DNA of 64,000 nucleotides from Ganoderma boninense (lineage: Eukaryota > Basidiomycota > Agaricomycetes > Polyporales > Polyporaceae). Where the stretch lies: assembly GCA_002900995.3 (NCBI GenBank), contig CM035308.1, positions 1,116,001-1,180,000 on the forward strand. Direction: 5' to 3'. Numbering within the stretch: the stretch's first letter is position 1; each line of letters begins with the position of its first letter. This document shows, piece by piece, positions 13,284 to 23,681 of this stretch. The notes beneath the pieces are model-generated. The model worked only from the letters and a program-made list of their open reading frames with translations, searched no databases and was not told the origin of the DNA. A program made the translations under genes and the position numbers.

Positions 13284-15579
13284 ATGGATCGGCCACAAGA
13301 TGTCCTAGCGTCGCTGTCGTCTGCCGTGTTCGCGGGGCTGAGGACCGCCACCGCGAGGAGGGATGGGGAATCAGACGGCTTGCTTGGCATGCTCTCCAAC
13401 CCCGATTTCATCCCACCACCGCTGCGACTCGATGGCGAGGTCTCTAGCCACTCTTCCACGGCCTACGATGATCTCCCGCCTCTAGAAGACGATATGGAAC
13501 CATCCTCGGCGAGCAATGTACCCATACACGACCTGCTCAACCAGATTGGCGATGGAGCTCCGCGTCTTGAAGCTGATCATTCTTCTCCTGTCGTTGCATC
13601 CCCTCAACCGACTCTCATGCCTCTTAATGCGGCCTCCACTTTGTCATCCTCAGACCCTTCAACCGCTGCTTCGCGCGGCACTCCGTCCTCCGCCCAACAA
13701 ACTGTCTCTCATGGCTTGCTTGTCTCCACAACCTCTGGAAGGGCAACTTCACGGCCGCCTAGAATCTATGTGGACGCAGAAGATGATGGCGCAGAGAGTG
13801 ACAGTAGCCTTCCTTCCCTCCAAAGCGTCTCCGACTCCTCGTCCGATGAAGGAGACTACATAAGCGAGTCTGGGTCAGAATGGGATGACGATGAAAGCCT
13901 GGATGAGTCTGAAGGAGAACCAGACATAGCTCGTTTGGTCGAGGAGGCCGAGACGCAGGCCCTCGCGACAGAAACACTGCACAACCTTACAGTTCCGAAC
14001 CCTCCTGCCGCCGCTGGAGTGCTTCCGAATTTTGGTGCGCCTCCAAACATGTTTCGCAACACCTTGCAGTCGTACCGGGAGCTGCTGGACAGGGCAGTGA
14101 GTCGTGTTATATTCCGTGCGTCTGATTTCGCATTGAGTACGACCAACAGAGAGTACTTATTCCCGACATCGATGCCCGCCTGGGGCCACCCCCAGACTTG
14201 GTCGCAGATATCACCAATCGTCTTTTCACCGCGGGCGCGGACAACGACTTCGAGCGAGCGGAGACGTTGATCCAGGCTATGGAGGTCGTCTCTGACGAGC
14301 TGGTCCTACGGTATGAGAAACTGAGGTCCACCGATGGCGAAGACGTGGACGGTTGCGCGATTTGCAGGGACGATCTAGTTGACAAGTCTCCTGACACTCT
14401 AGAAGCATCGCGTGTCTTTGAGATTTTTGCTCTTCTCCCGTTCCCCTCTGAAGCGGACAGCAGTGTGGCGTTTCCCTGCGCGGGCAAACATCTTTTCCAC
14501 AAACACTGCCTCCTGCCTTGGCTTGCGCGGAAAACAACATGCCCATCTTGCAGATTCGACATTGACCCTCACTCCTTGACCCTGCGGATTTCAAGAGGTC
14601 TTCGCGACGTCATACCTATTACCCCGGAAACGGATCCAGCGCACCACCCTCCGCGTGTCTGGCAGGCGCCTCAAGTAGAGAGCATGCGCGATTGGTTGAC
14701 GGCGGAGGAGAGGGCCAAAGAAACCGGCATTCCGCGAGTCCGACCCGAGGTAGTTATGCCCGAATGTGAGCTTTTTTTTTGACTCGTTAGCCCCCGGTAG
14801 ATGCTTATTTGTTCACAGACCAAACACCATTCTTGCCTCAGCCGGACCCTACACCTTCGGCGCTGCTCGGTGTACCAGCTTGGGGGACTGATCCCGAAAC
14901 TGGAAGATTCGACATGACCGTTGCGTACCGTGACATCCAGGATATGCGCGAACAGCTCTTGGATATCGAGGATCGTCAGCGAGCGAGCGATCTGCCCATT
15001 CGACCACCCTCTGCACCTCCGGTCGCCACGCCTGAAGCTGACCTCTTCCCTGAAATCGACGATTTTCCCGAGCCCAACGCACGTTTTCGTCCTCTACGCC
15101 GTGACTCCGAGTACGACCGACTTCGTCAACAAATCGCGATAGAACGGCATGGCGCGCATATGGTCCCCTTCCATAACTTTCCAGCTTCTCTCATGGACCA
15201 TGTCGTCAACTTGACCAGTAGGCCAGTCGCCCGGGGTCCCCCGCCCAACAACATTGGTTTGGATGTCTTCGCCGGTCGCTCGCTCGATTCGTACTCTCAG
15301 ATCCTTCGCGAGTTACAGAACATGCGTAGGTCAGCGAATCCCCTGCACCCCCTGGCCCCGCCGCCTCCACCTCCACTACCTGCGACCGCATCGGTAACGG
15401 CACCTCCTCAGAGCAACCCTGCTCAGACCGTGATCGCCCCTGCTCCTTCTGTCAACTCAAACACCCCCCATCCCACTCTGGTAACCCAGGATGAGACCGC
15501 GGTCGGTTTGCATTCCGCAACTAATGGCGGTGGTGCCCCTTCCTCGTCGGGTCACAACCACATGGAAGAGCTGGACTGA
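13284..15579 (+). CDS. RING-H2 finger protein, probable E3 ubiquitin ligase
   Basis: Three exons join in frame: 13284-14096, 14150-14765 and 14819-15579, with 53-bp introns, giving 729 residues. The first half is acidic and Ser-rich and predicted disordered (for example the repeated D/E/S run around residues 170-220). A RING-H2 finger lies near residue 350: CAIC, a 37-residue loop, then CAGKHLFHKHC, ten residues, and CPSC. All eight ligands are present; the first loop is near the upper length seen in RING fingers. The C-terminal third is Pro-rich with a PPPPPPLP run. No transmembrane segment is seen. The fold implies ubiquitin transfer from an E2; the substrate is unknown. An in-frame ATG upstream is possible, but 13284 follows a pyrimidine-rich leader and gives a compact start. 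Confidence 0.8.
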
Positions 15580-16162
15580 TCTCGCCGCGCCAAGGGCACA
15601 CAGGTTTAAATCATGCATCCGTTTAGAGTCGTTTATCGGTCTGTATTCATTCTAATGACACGGTGGTTGGGATTATACCGGAAGCCTCATCAGTATTCGC
15701 AATGTACAACACTTCGCTCGCACTGTCGCCCTTCGTACGCTAGTCCTGCTACCCATCGTTTTGCTCTCGTGTTCCGTCCCGGTCGGATGCTCGAAACCCT
15801 CCATTTGTACGATCGTTTCTAGACCTCGTTGGAAATGTAGAACGCTTTCTCAATGGACCATTCAGGCATGGCTAGCAGCCTGCGACGTCATTCCCTACGC
15901 ATGTGGCGTAGTTCCTTCCCTCTACTGTAGACCACCGCAACGGATCTCGGCAGACAGGGTCAACTACATTGTGCTACACCAGGTCCCTGGTCGTCATTAT
16001 AGCCATGACGCACAGTGTGGAGAGATCAGTCAGCTTTCACTCCAAACGAGTCCCAAGCCAGCCCGGCTGCACGTATAAGGACCAGTCCCTGGCGTTGCCT
16101 GGACCCTAAACATCTTCTCCCAAACTCCTTGACAGCCCTCCTTACTCTTCCTATCAACCAGC
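15580..16162 (+). promoter_or_regulatory. intergenic region with TATA box upstream of the Gly/Gln-rich gene
   Basis: This 583-bp gap holds the 3' flank of the RING gene and the promoter of the next gene. A TATAAG box at 16074-16079 lies about 85 bp upstream of the ATG at 16163, followed by a C/T-rich start region. That layout suggests strong or inducible transcription. No coding sequence is recognised in the gap. Confidence 0.5.
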
Positions 16163-16770
16163 ATGTCTTACGGCGGTCAAGGTGGCTACGACAACAGCGG
16201 TTCTGGTTACCAGGACCAGCCGAGCGGCGGATTCGGCCAGGGCGGTATGTCGCTTGCACATCTCTCGTCCTAGGCCTGTGACAGCCAGCTGATCGCTCTT
16301 CGCTCTCTAGGAGACCAGACTGGCCGCCGCCAGCAGCAGCAGCGCCAAGGCGAGTTTGACGACACGAGCGGGATGGGAGGCGGGTACGGCGGCGACACCG
16401 GCATGGGCCAGCAGCAGCAGTTCCAGACCGGCAGCGGCCAGGGCACCGGCTACGGCGACGACACCACCGGGTCCGACACGTTCGGCGGAACTGGCGGCGG
16501 CGCGACCGGCCGCTCTGGCGGAGGCATGGGTATGGGAGGCACCGATTACGGGGACGAGTTCGGCCTGTCGCAGGGCACCCAGTCGCAGTACGGCCAGCAG
16601 GGGCAGTACGGCCAAGGGCAGACTGGGCAAGGGCAGACCGGCCAGGGCCAGTACGACCAGAGCGGCAAGCGGTCGACCGGCCAGAAGGTCAAGGGTGAGT
16701 GTGCCGTCGGCGCATACATGAGGTGCCCTGACTAAACGGAGTGGTAGACTTCGTCAAAGACACTCTGTAA
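16163..16770 (+). CDS. small Gly/Gln-rich low-complexity protein
   Basis: Three exons (16163-16244, 16311-16694, 16748-16770) give a 162-residue protein starting MSYGGQGGYD. Introns are 66 and 53 bp and both junctions keep the frame. Almost the whole chain is Gly, Gln, Thr, Ser, Asp and Tyr, with a QQQQ run near residue 37 and tandem QYGQ/GQTGQ units near residues 130-150. The end is different: KVKDFVKDTL, a charged amphipathic tail. No enzyme domain or signal peptide is visible. Similar Gly-rich soluble proteins in mushrooms are often abundant and stress-linked, but I do not recognise a named family, so the function is open. The TATA-containing promoter supports high expression. Confidence 0.75.
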
Positions 16771-16862
16771 GGGGGATAAGGCCTGCAATTGGGGCTTTCG
16801 TCGCCGAAACGATCAGAAGGACGAAGTTACGCACGATAGGTATCAGCCTGCGATGTACGATG

Positions 16863-16890
16863 TAGGATAGTATGCATAGGATAGTATGCA
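16863..16890. repeat. perfect 14-bp tandem duplication
   Basis: TAGGATAGTATGCA occurs twice head to tail at 16863-16876 and 16877-16890. It lies between the ends of two converging genes, so it falls in 3' flanking DNA. Confidence 0.85.
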
Positions 16891-17001
16891 CGATGTTATG
16901 CTGTTGACGTTCTATGGTGCACACGACCAACGTCAGAGGGATCATTTTGAGAAGAGTCAGGTCAATGATATATTAGTGCGTCAGATTTAACAGGGAAGAT
17001 G

Positions 17002-18109
17002 TTACTCTATTGGCTGCGCTGGCCCGCCCATGAGTGACTGAACGGCTTGCTCATAGACACCTAGGAATACTGCACCACCTGCGGAAATCCACAACGTCCG
17101 GGGAACTACTCCAGCAAAGAGAGCCTTCACACCCTCCTTTATATAGATATCGCGGAAGCGAGCGGCCAATGAAGGATGTGCGTGTTTGGCAGGATCCTGG
17201 ACGAGAAGGGTCAGTCGGCTTGGCAATTAGGACCACTAGATCACGGACCCGTAGATCGAGCATCACACGCGTCTTGAGCACGTCTAAAGGTGTTGTGAGC
17301 GCGGCCGCCACTCCTCCGGCAAAGCTCCCGCACACGCCGGCCTCGTAGGAATGCAACGGTCTGTGAAGGATCTTGGCAAGGCGGACTTTCAGCAGCTCGT
17401 AGAGGGGAAATTGTAACGACGTGAAGGGTATCTGTTCTAGTATCAATACTGATGCACAAACGCGGATGCGTCATACACACCTCTCTCATGATGGTCGACC
17501 CAAAACCTCGATAGAAGCCACGAAGACCCTCAGTGGACAAGACATGGCGAGCTGCTGCTAACGAAGACGCCGCCGCACCGTACGTCGATGTCTGGGTCCG
17601 CGTTTTAATGACCTCGGTGGGGACTCGTATCGAACATGCAGCCTGGGGGTTTCACTGTACCATTCAGTAGGCAATAGCACTTCATAAGCAACGTGAGACG
17701 CACAATTTCTCCAATCGAAGCTGAGATCATGTGGATCACTGGAGCATAGTTAGATGGTAAAGGAATGGTCTTCTTGAGCGTGTCGTATGTGCAGAAGAAT
17801 ACCGCAGCTACACGCGATGCAGAGTAAGGAACATCCTGAGAACGAAGGGTGTGTGCGTACCGCCTGGTGCACTTCCGACCACCACACTCCCGATTCCTTT
17901 GTAGACGCCTCTGAACCCTCCAGCGTGAATGAATCCTTGAGAAGACTGTAAACGCGTCTTAACCGTGTCGATGGGGAAAAAAAGAAGGTCGACCGCCGTC
18001 CCTGCGACGCCACCAGCCTAGCACGGTGTCAACTACTCATTTTGCAGGTGATATCTGAGAAACATACCACTAAAGACTGAGAGAACGTTGGCGCGGATTG
18101 GTTTGTCAT
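17002..18109 (-). CDS. PET8: mitochondrial S-adenosylmethionine carrier (SLC25A26/Pet8 type)
   Basis: Inner-membrane carrier expected to exchange cytosolic SAM for mitochondrial S-adenosylhomocysteine. The gene reads from ATG 18109; exon 1 is only 42 bp ([10 protein letters not shown]...), followed by a 50-bp intron (18018-18067). Exon 2 then gives [20 protein letters not shown], the first PxD/ExxK signature with the SAM-carrier-typical FFPIDT, followed by [10 protein letters not shown]. Later exons carry [12 protein letters not shown] and [17 protein letters not shown], matching repeat 3 of the SAM carriers, and end with [19 protein letters not shown] sequence and a stop at 17002-17004. The repeat-2 region around 17,500-17,700 is cut by introns and I did not resolve every junction. 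The preceding Gly-rich gene converges on its 3' end. Confidence 0.85.
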
Positions 18110-18346
18110 CTTCTAGAGGCCTCGCGCACCACCTTTACAGGACTGGAGGCGGAGAGAGAGTTGTGACCGATGGCTGGTGGCGGTAGCAGGAGGAAGGACG
18201 TGTCGCGTGAGTCGCGTCGCGCGCGTTGGCGTCAAGAGTCATCTCCGCAAGTCTACTTCCCCCTTCCCGGGCATCGAGTTATTTATCCGCCTCCTCCACC
18301 TGCCCCTCTCACGACTTATCTCTACTTTTCGGAAATCCATTTTGAC

Positions 18347-19989
18347 ATGGACGACAATTTGGAACTACCAACCTCGAGCTCCAAGGTAGACGCTGCGAGA
18401 GTGCAAGACGAAGAACAATCATCTGGAGACGAGGACCAAGGCCCAGATTGGACAAAAATTCCGTGAGTTCTTTCGAACACTTGCTGCAATTTTTTGTTTC
18501 ATTGCGTACGCTAGCGGACTCGCCAATGCACGACCTGTGATCCCCAAACGGGGAGAGAAGGATTTTGAGCCTACCGCCCATGGAGGGTCAGGTCTGCAGC
18601 GGCATGTCCTCGATCGCTCCCGCTCGGCCATGCTTGAGGCATTGAAGGCCACGCGTACCATCTCGAAGTGAGTGATACACGTTTTGAAAACATGGGTGTA
18701 CCTCAGCCACAATCGCAGCAAGTCTGTGAGCCATGCCATTTGGTACCCGCAGCTGAAGAGGGCGCATGTCACCGTTGCGAGAGGCATCCACTTCACGACT
18801 ATGGGACATTCTGTCGCAAGGCCGAGTGTTGAGCTCGAAGGCACAAAGAAGGTTCGACGCTTGGAATTGCTACCAGAAGAGGCACTCTACTTGGTGGAGA
18901 GAGGCGCGATGTATTGTTGGAGCCCGACGCATATACCTCTGCCTAAGCCCGAGCTTCTGGATGATTTGGAGGGTGTCCCTATGTCCGTTCAGCAGGTCTA
19001 TGCAGAGATGATCGGTATAGAAGACCTTACCTTGGAAAAGTACCAGGTAAGTGGTTTTCTTCTTGGAAAGCCATGTGTATTTATTTTGATGGTTAGGTAT
19101 ATGCGTACCTCAAACGACTGGGCTACATCGTCACAAGGGCAAGACCCCCCTCTTCTGACTACCCCTTGCCACCTCCATTTCCATCTGCCGCGCAGTCGTC
19201 TGCGTCTATCTTCGGCCGACTGTTTAGGGCGGCGTCAAGCTTCTTCTCCAGACTTCTGAACACATTTGTAGGCGGCCGGGATTGGTGGCGACCAATACGA
19301 CTCGGACGTTGGCTACACCATGACATGAACTACGGTTTGTTACATCCTCTGGTGTCTCGTTGGAAAAGTTTCTTATTGGCGCTGTAGCTTCACTGTTTCA
19401 TTCTCTGCGCTTCTTACCCGGTGGATACGAGGTTCCCCTCCATGTCCAACAGGCGCAGGCGACGCAAAAGTCCCCTTATCAAATTTTCTACAACCTGTAC
19501 AAGCCATCCACCTCATTCAAGAAGACGGCACCTCCTCCACCAGACTTCCAAGTAGTCATAGTGAAGTATGGGTCCCCGTCATCCGGTCACTGATGTAGGA
19601 CGCTGATGTCGGGCTGTAGTGCGAGGACAACGCCCATGCCAAGCATCTCGGAGCTCAGTGATCTCTTTGGTCAACTGCCGGAGCTTCCACCGCCGGTACC
19701 GCGGAAGCGACTATCCTTTGCTCAACAAAAGCTGGCTGCGTCTACTGCAGCGCGGACACCTCCCAAGCAATCATCCACTCCAGCGGCCTCAGTGACGTCC
19801 AGGACGCTATCCTGGTTGTGGTCCGGTCTACAAAAGACTCGACCGGCGACTGCGCAGCTCCGCCCTTCTAATCCCTTTCCTTCGCTCAAAACAGGAAAGA
19901 AAATAGTAGTAGTCGCTGTCGTGGATGCTGGGACGATCAGTTTCTTCAGGTTCGGGCAAGGCGTTTTCACGGAATGGCCGATGTCGTAA
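18347..19989 (+). CDS. SEN54: tRNA-splicing endonuclease subunit Sen54
   Basis: Structural subunit of the heterotetrameric tRNA intron endonuclease. The N-terminal part shows the Sen54 domain: RGEKDFEPTAHGGSGLQR, then LLPEEALYLVERG, MSVQQVYAEMIG and a final KYQVYAYLKRLGYIVTRA once introns are removed. The long middle is variable and Pro/Ser-rich. The C-terminus carries the conserved end, IVVVAVVDAGTISFFRF ... FTEWPMS, and a stop at 19987-19989. The family has lost catalytic residues and positions Sen2. An in-frame ATG at 18170 would add 59 basic residues that do not look conserved, so I prefer 18347. It diverges from the SAM carrier, whose start lies at 18109. Confidence 0.88.
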
Positions 19990-20698
19990 CTTGGTGGTGA
20001 TTCGACGTGTATTATCATTATGTGAGTGCATGACAGTGGTGTTATTACGCCTTGCTCACGCCTGTATCGATACGACTCTGCCAGAGGCATATCCTTTCGT
20101 CAGCGTTCCGTCCGGCTCCGTTTTAGTCTAGTGAGCAACTCGACGTCTTGGTTAGAAGCCGTATCGACCGCCTTCCTTCCACCGCCTCCTCTAGCCATAC
20201 CGCCCACCTGAGTTTACTGCTGTATATTGCTCGATTCATCATGTCGCCGGGCCGGAGCTAGTAATAATGTGCACTGACCGGAAAACAGCGCGATAGAGTG
20301 CGGAAGACGATAAGACAAGTCAGGGTCCTGGCGGCAGAGGCACACCTGGTTAGCCTGTGAGCTGTGAGTGCGGAGCCGTTGACCGTTTATTCACGACCTG
20401 AGGTCATGGTAACACAAGCTCTTCTAGCTCATCTGATATCCAGGTGTCTGCGTCTGCTTGTGCCCGATCCTGTCGGCGAAAGCTGATACAAACCCTGCCC
20501 ACCATCCGCTGCGAACAGCGCTGTCCTTGTCATTCACTGTTGGACCAACGCTGCCGTAAGAGTGGTTGAGCGAATATCGGTGCATTCGGAAGGCATCGCG
20601 GGGAGTCGGCGCTGCATGGGATGCTATAAATTGGCTTGTTTGCAGAGGTACCTGCACCAATTATTTACTCAACACCAACACAGCTAGCGACAAGCATT
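19990..20698 (+). promoter_or_regulatory. intergenic region with TATA box upstream of the P450 gene
   Basis: About 700 bp with no recognisable coding sequence. A TATAAA at 20625-20630 lies roughly 70 bp upstream of the P450 start codon at 20699 and is a good candidate core promoter element. The rest holds the Sen54 3' flank. Confidence 0.55.
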
Positions 20699-22765
20699 AT
20701 GGAATGTCTCATGCTCGGCACTCAGAGTCATATTGTGACTGTTTCTGTGCTAGGAGCTTGCTTCATCGTTTTCCTCGGTTTCTTTTATCTTAGAATCGCA
20801 GCCACGTACCCCAGACCTTCTCTCCCTCCTGGACCACCCTCAATGCCAATCATTGGCAACCTCCTCGACATGCCGAGACAATCAGCATGGCTTGCCTACA
20901 AGGAGCTCAGCTGGCGCTACGGTACGTCCCCAGAATCGTTGAGGATGACGCACACGCCGTTGACGAATGTCACAGGAAAACTCGTCTACCTTCATGCGGT
21001 CGGTCGAGGATTTTTAGTAGTCGACGATGCTAATATTGCCATTGAATTGCTCGAGAAGCACTCCAAAACATTCTCATCAAGACCGGAGTCGACTATGGTG
21101 AACCTGTATGTCACCTAATTTCATTGTGATCATCCGGACGGTTCTGATCAGCCACAAGAACTGGTCTAGAATGGGCCTTGGTTTTCACGACCTACGGTTC
21201 GTTATGGAGACGCCAACGTCGCCTTTTCTGGCAGCACTTCCATCCTGGCGTTATCCACAATTATTTTCCAACCATTGAGCAAGGTGCTCGCAACCTACTG
21301 TCAAGGCTTCTCGTAAGCCCGGAGAAGCTTAGCGACCATGTCCGGTAGTGAGCAGGGCCCGGTCCACTCACCCTTCCCGCTCGTACATCGGTCTCATTAC
21401 CCCGTAGCACGCTTGGCGCCTCCGTGATCAAGGTCACATACGGGTTGGATGTCGCCCAGACGGATGACAAGTACCTATCCACCCTTGAAAGGGGCATGGA
21501 AGGCTTTGGCTTGCTTGCCCATGAATACACACCCTTGTTCGAAGTATTCCCAAAGCTCGCACGCATCCCACAATGGCTCCCTGGTACGGGGTTCTTGCGA
21601 CGTTTAGGTGCTGCCCGCCAAGCAACATATGCGCTTCGTGACATCCCTTGGAGGGCGACCAAAGATGGCATCGTGGGTCCCAAGCACAATGTTAGCCCCA
21701 TTTACTCGTTACTTACGGTTTCTACAGGCTCAGAATGGGGCTTGTCACAGCGTTGCAAGCGCAATTATCGAGGACCTTGCAGAACTTCCCGCAGGCTCGG
21801 CTGCCGATGACGAAAGGATTGCGAAGGAGGTCGCGGCGGTCACTTATGCAGGTCAGGACTCCTAGTTGTTGTTGAAGATGGAGACTGTTGACCCAGACCT
21901 CCAGGTGGCATTGATACGGTAGCAATAGTTCTATCTATCTCCTGCTAGGTGTTGACATTACCTTTCGGCAGCAACATTCAGCCTTGTGCGGCTTTTTTGT
22001 CGCCATGTCTCTCTTCCCCGATGTGCAACGAGCTGCACAAGCCGAACTGGACGCTGTCGTTGGTCCTGATCGTCTTCCTAAGCTCGCCGACCGCCAAGCA
22101 CTTCCATACGTCAACGCTATAGTCAAAGAGCTGCTCCGATGGCATAGCTCTGCCCCTCTTGGTTGCCCACGCATGACCACTGAAGATTTCGAGTACAGCG
22201 GCTATTTCATCCCTCAGAATACCGTTGTCGTGGTTAATGTGTGGTAAGAGCATGTTTGAACATTCATGGGCGATTATTAAACATTTTGCGGCTAGGTCAA
22301 TTATGAACGACCCGAAGGTGTACCCATCCCCAGAACGTTTCTGGCCGGAACGATACCTAGTTGATGGAAAGCTCAATCCAAATGTCCAAGACCCCGCTGC
22401 GATCGCATTTGGATTCGGAAGACGGTATGTTTACTGATCACTTCACGGATTTAAGGTGCTAATCCCTGCCCCCACCGCAGGATATGTCCAGGACGATATT
22501 TCGGAGACGCAACGCTGTTCACATACATTGCATCAATTCTCCATACGTTCCACATCGCTCCACCGTACGATGAAAATGGAAATCCGATTCATGTCCGACC
22601 ACAATATACGAATGGGTTCATAGCGTATGTAAATGGTTGCCAGAACTTAGGTTTTGGGGCTGACGACCGAGTCCTTCCAGGCACCTTCAAGACTGCAGGT
22701 GTACAATCGCACCTCGCTCAGCGAGCGCGGAAGCACTCATTCGCGCCTCGGAGATGGGCATTTAG
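20699..22765 (+). CDS. cytochrome P450 monooxygenase (microsomal)
   Basis: Haem-thiolate monooxygenase using an electron from P450 reductase. Ten exons and nine short introns restore a complete chain. The N-terminus has a membrane anchor (about residues 10-33) and the hinge LPPGPPSMPIIGN. Then follow WRRQRRLFWQHFHPG (helix C), the I-helix AGGIDTQHSA, KELLRW (ExxR), PERFWPERY and the haem loop FGFGRRICPGRYFGD with its Cys. The last intron joins NGFIA to a tail ending SEMGI, stop 22763-22765. The I-helix Thr is followed by QH instead of the usual TT/TV. Several exons look broken until the introns are placed, but no frameshift is needed. It resembles the basidiomycete CYP64-clan expansions; I cannot name the subfamily. 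Substrate unknown. The neighbour downstream is a GMC oxidoreductase in the same orientation. Confidence 0.88.
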
Positions 22766-23681
22766 ACGTCTTGCGGGTTACTGCGTGGGTATTCCATGCC
22801 ATGTCATGAACGTGGTTGTTCATGGATCTGTTCCTACCATTCCGCTACGGCCATGCAGTTCAGATCTCGTCCCTGTGCGCTTGGCATCCACCTGCGGCGC
22901 ATGCGGCATAAGCGGCCCGAGGGGTTCTGCTCTCACCCCAGATCATTGCGCGCCACACAACTACTTACTATTAATTACTACTTAGACATGGTCGGATGCG
23001 GAAGATGCTTACGGCAAACATGCCGCTGATAGAAATGAAAACTGGGATTCTCCATGGGATGGCCATGAGGACGTTCGTATATGGAGTTTGACCGGAGTTT
23101 GACACTACGACGTTGCGGGGGTGTGCAACTTGACAATGTCGCAGAGTTGGTTGATCAAGCTGGACAAGTCCGGATCCGGATTGCGTAATGTGGACCTCCT
23201 CCCCGCGCGGGACCCGGGCGCCGCTACTTTTGCCTGATCTTCTAAAGTCTTTTCCTCCCGAGTGCCACCCCTGCGCTATCCCTCTTCAAGTCACTGCCCA
23301 AATTGCGAGAGCGATGTGGAAGCCCAGAATCCGAGCTCGCAGCCAACGCTGACATTCCACATATAGTGGCTTCTCATCCGGATCCCGCCCACCGCAGACA
23401 GCGAGCTTCGCAGCTCCCACACTGGCGGGCTCGACGGGCCCATGCTGGCTCTCATGTTGCTCCCATGATATATCCAACTGACGACTCCCCGCATTTCCAA
23501 GCACTTCTGACATAACCGCACGTCCCGACTCGGTCGGAAACTTATCTTCGTGATGGTACAAATGCAGCTTCTGTCACTTGTCCTCTTCGCCAGCAGTCAC
23601 TACTTTCTGGCTTCTCCCCACCTTCCCTGAGCATCATATCGAAGCCACTGCTCATTGTTTCTCGTCTTGTCGACTGCAAGT
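22766..23681. other. intergenic region between P450 and GMC genes
   Basis: About 900 bp. Open frames on both strands (for example 23286-23561, -) have no recognisable content. It should hold the P450 terminator and the GMC promoter; the last 100 bp are C/T-rich, but no TATA box was seen. Confidence 0.5.

Noticed and set aside
20699..22765. P450 gene looked like a pseudogene because its frame breaks many times
   Set aside because: Every break is explained by a short GT...AG intron with matching phase; all P450 motifs are restored, including a normal C-terminus.
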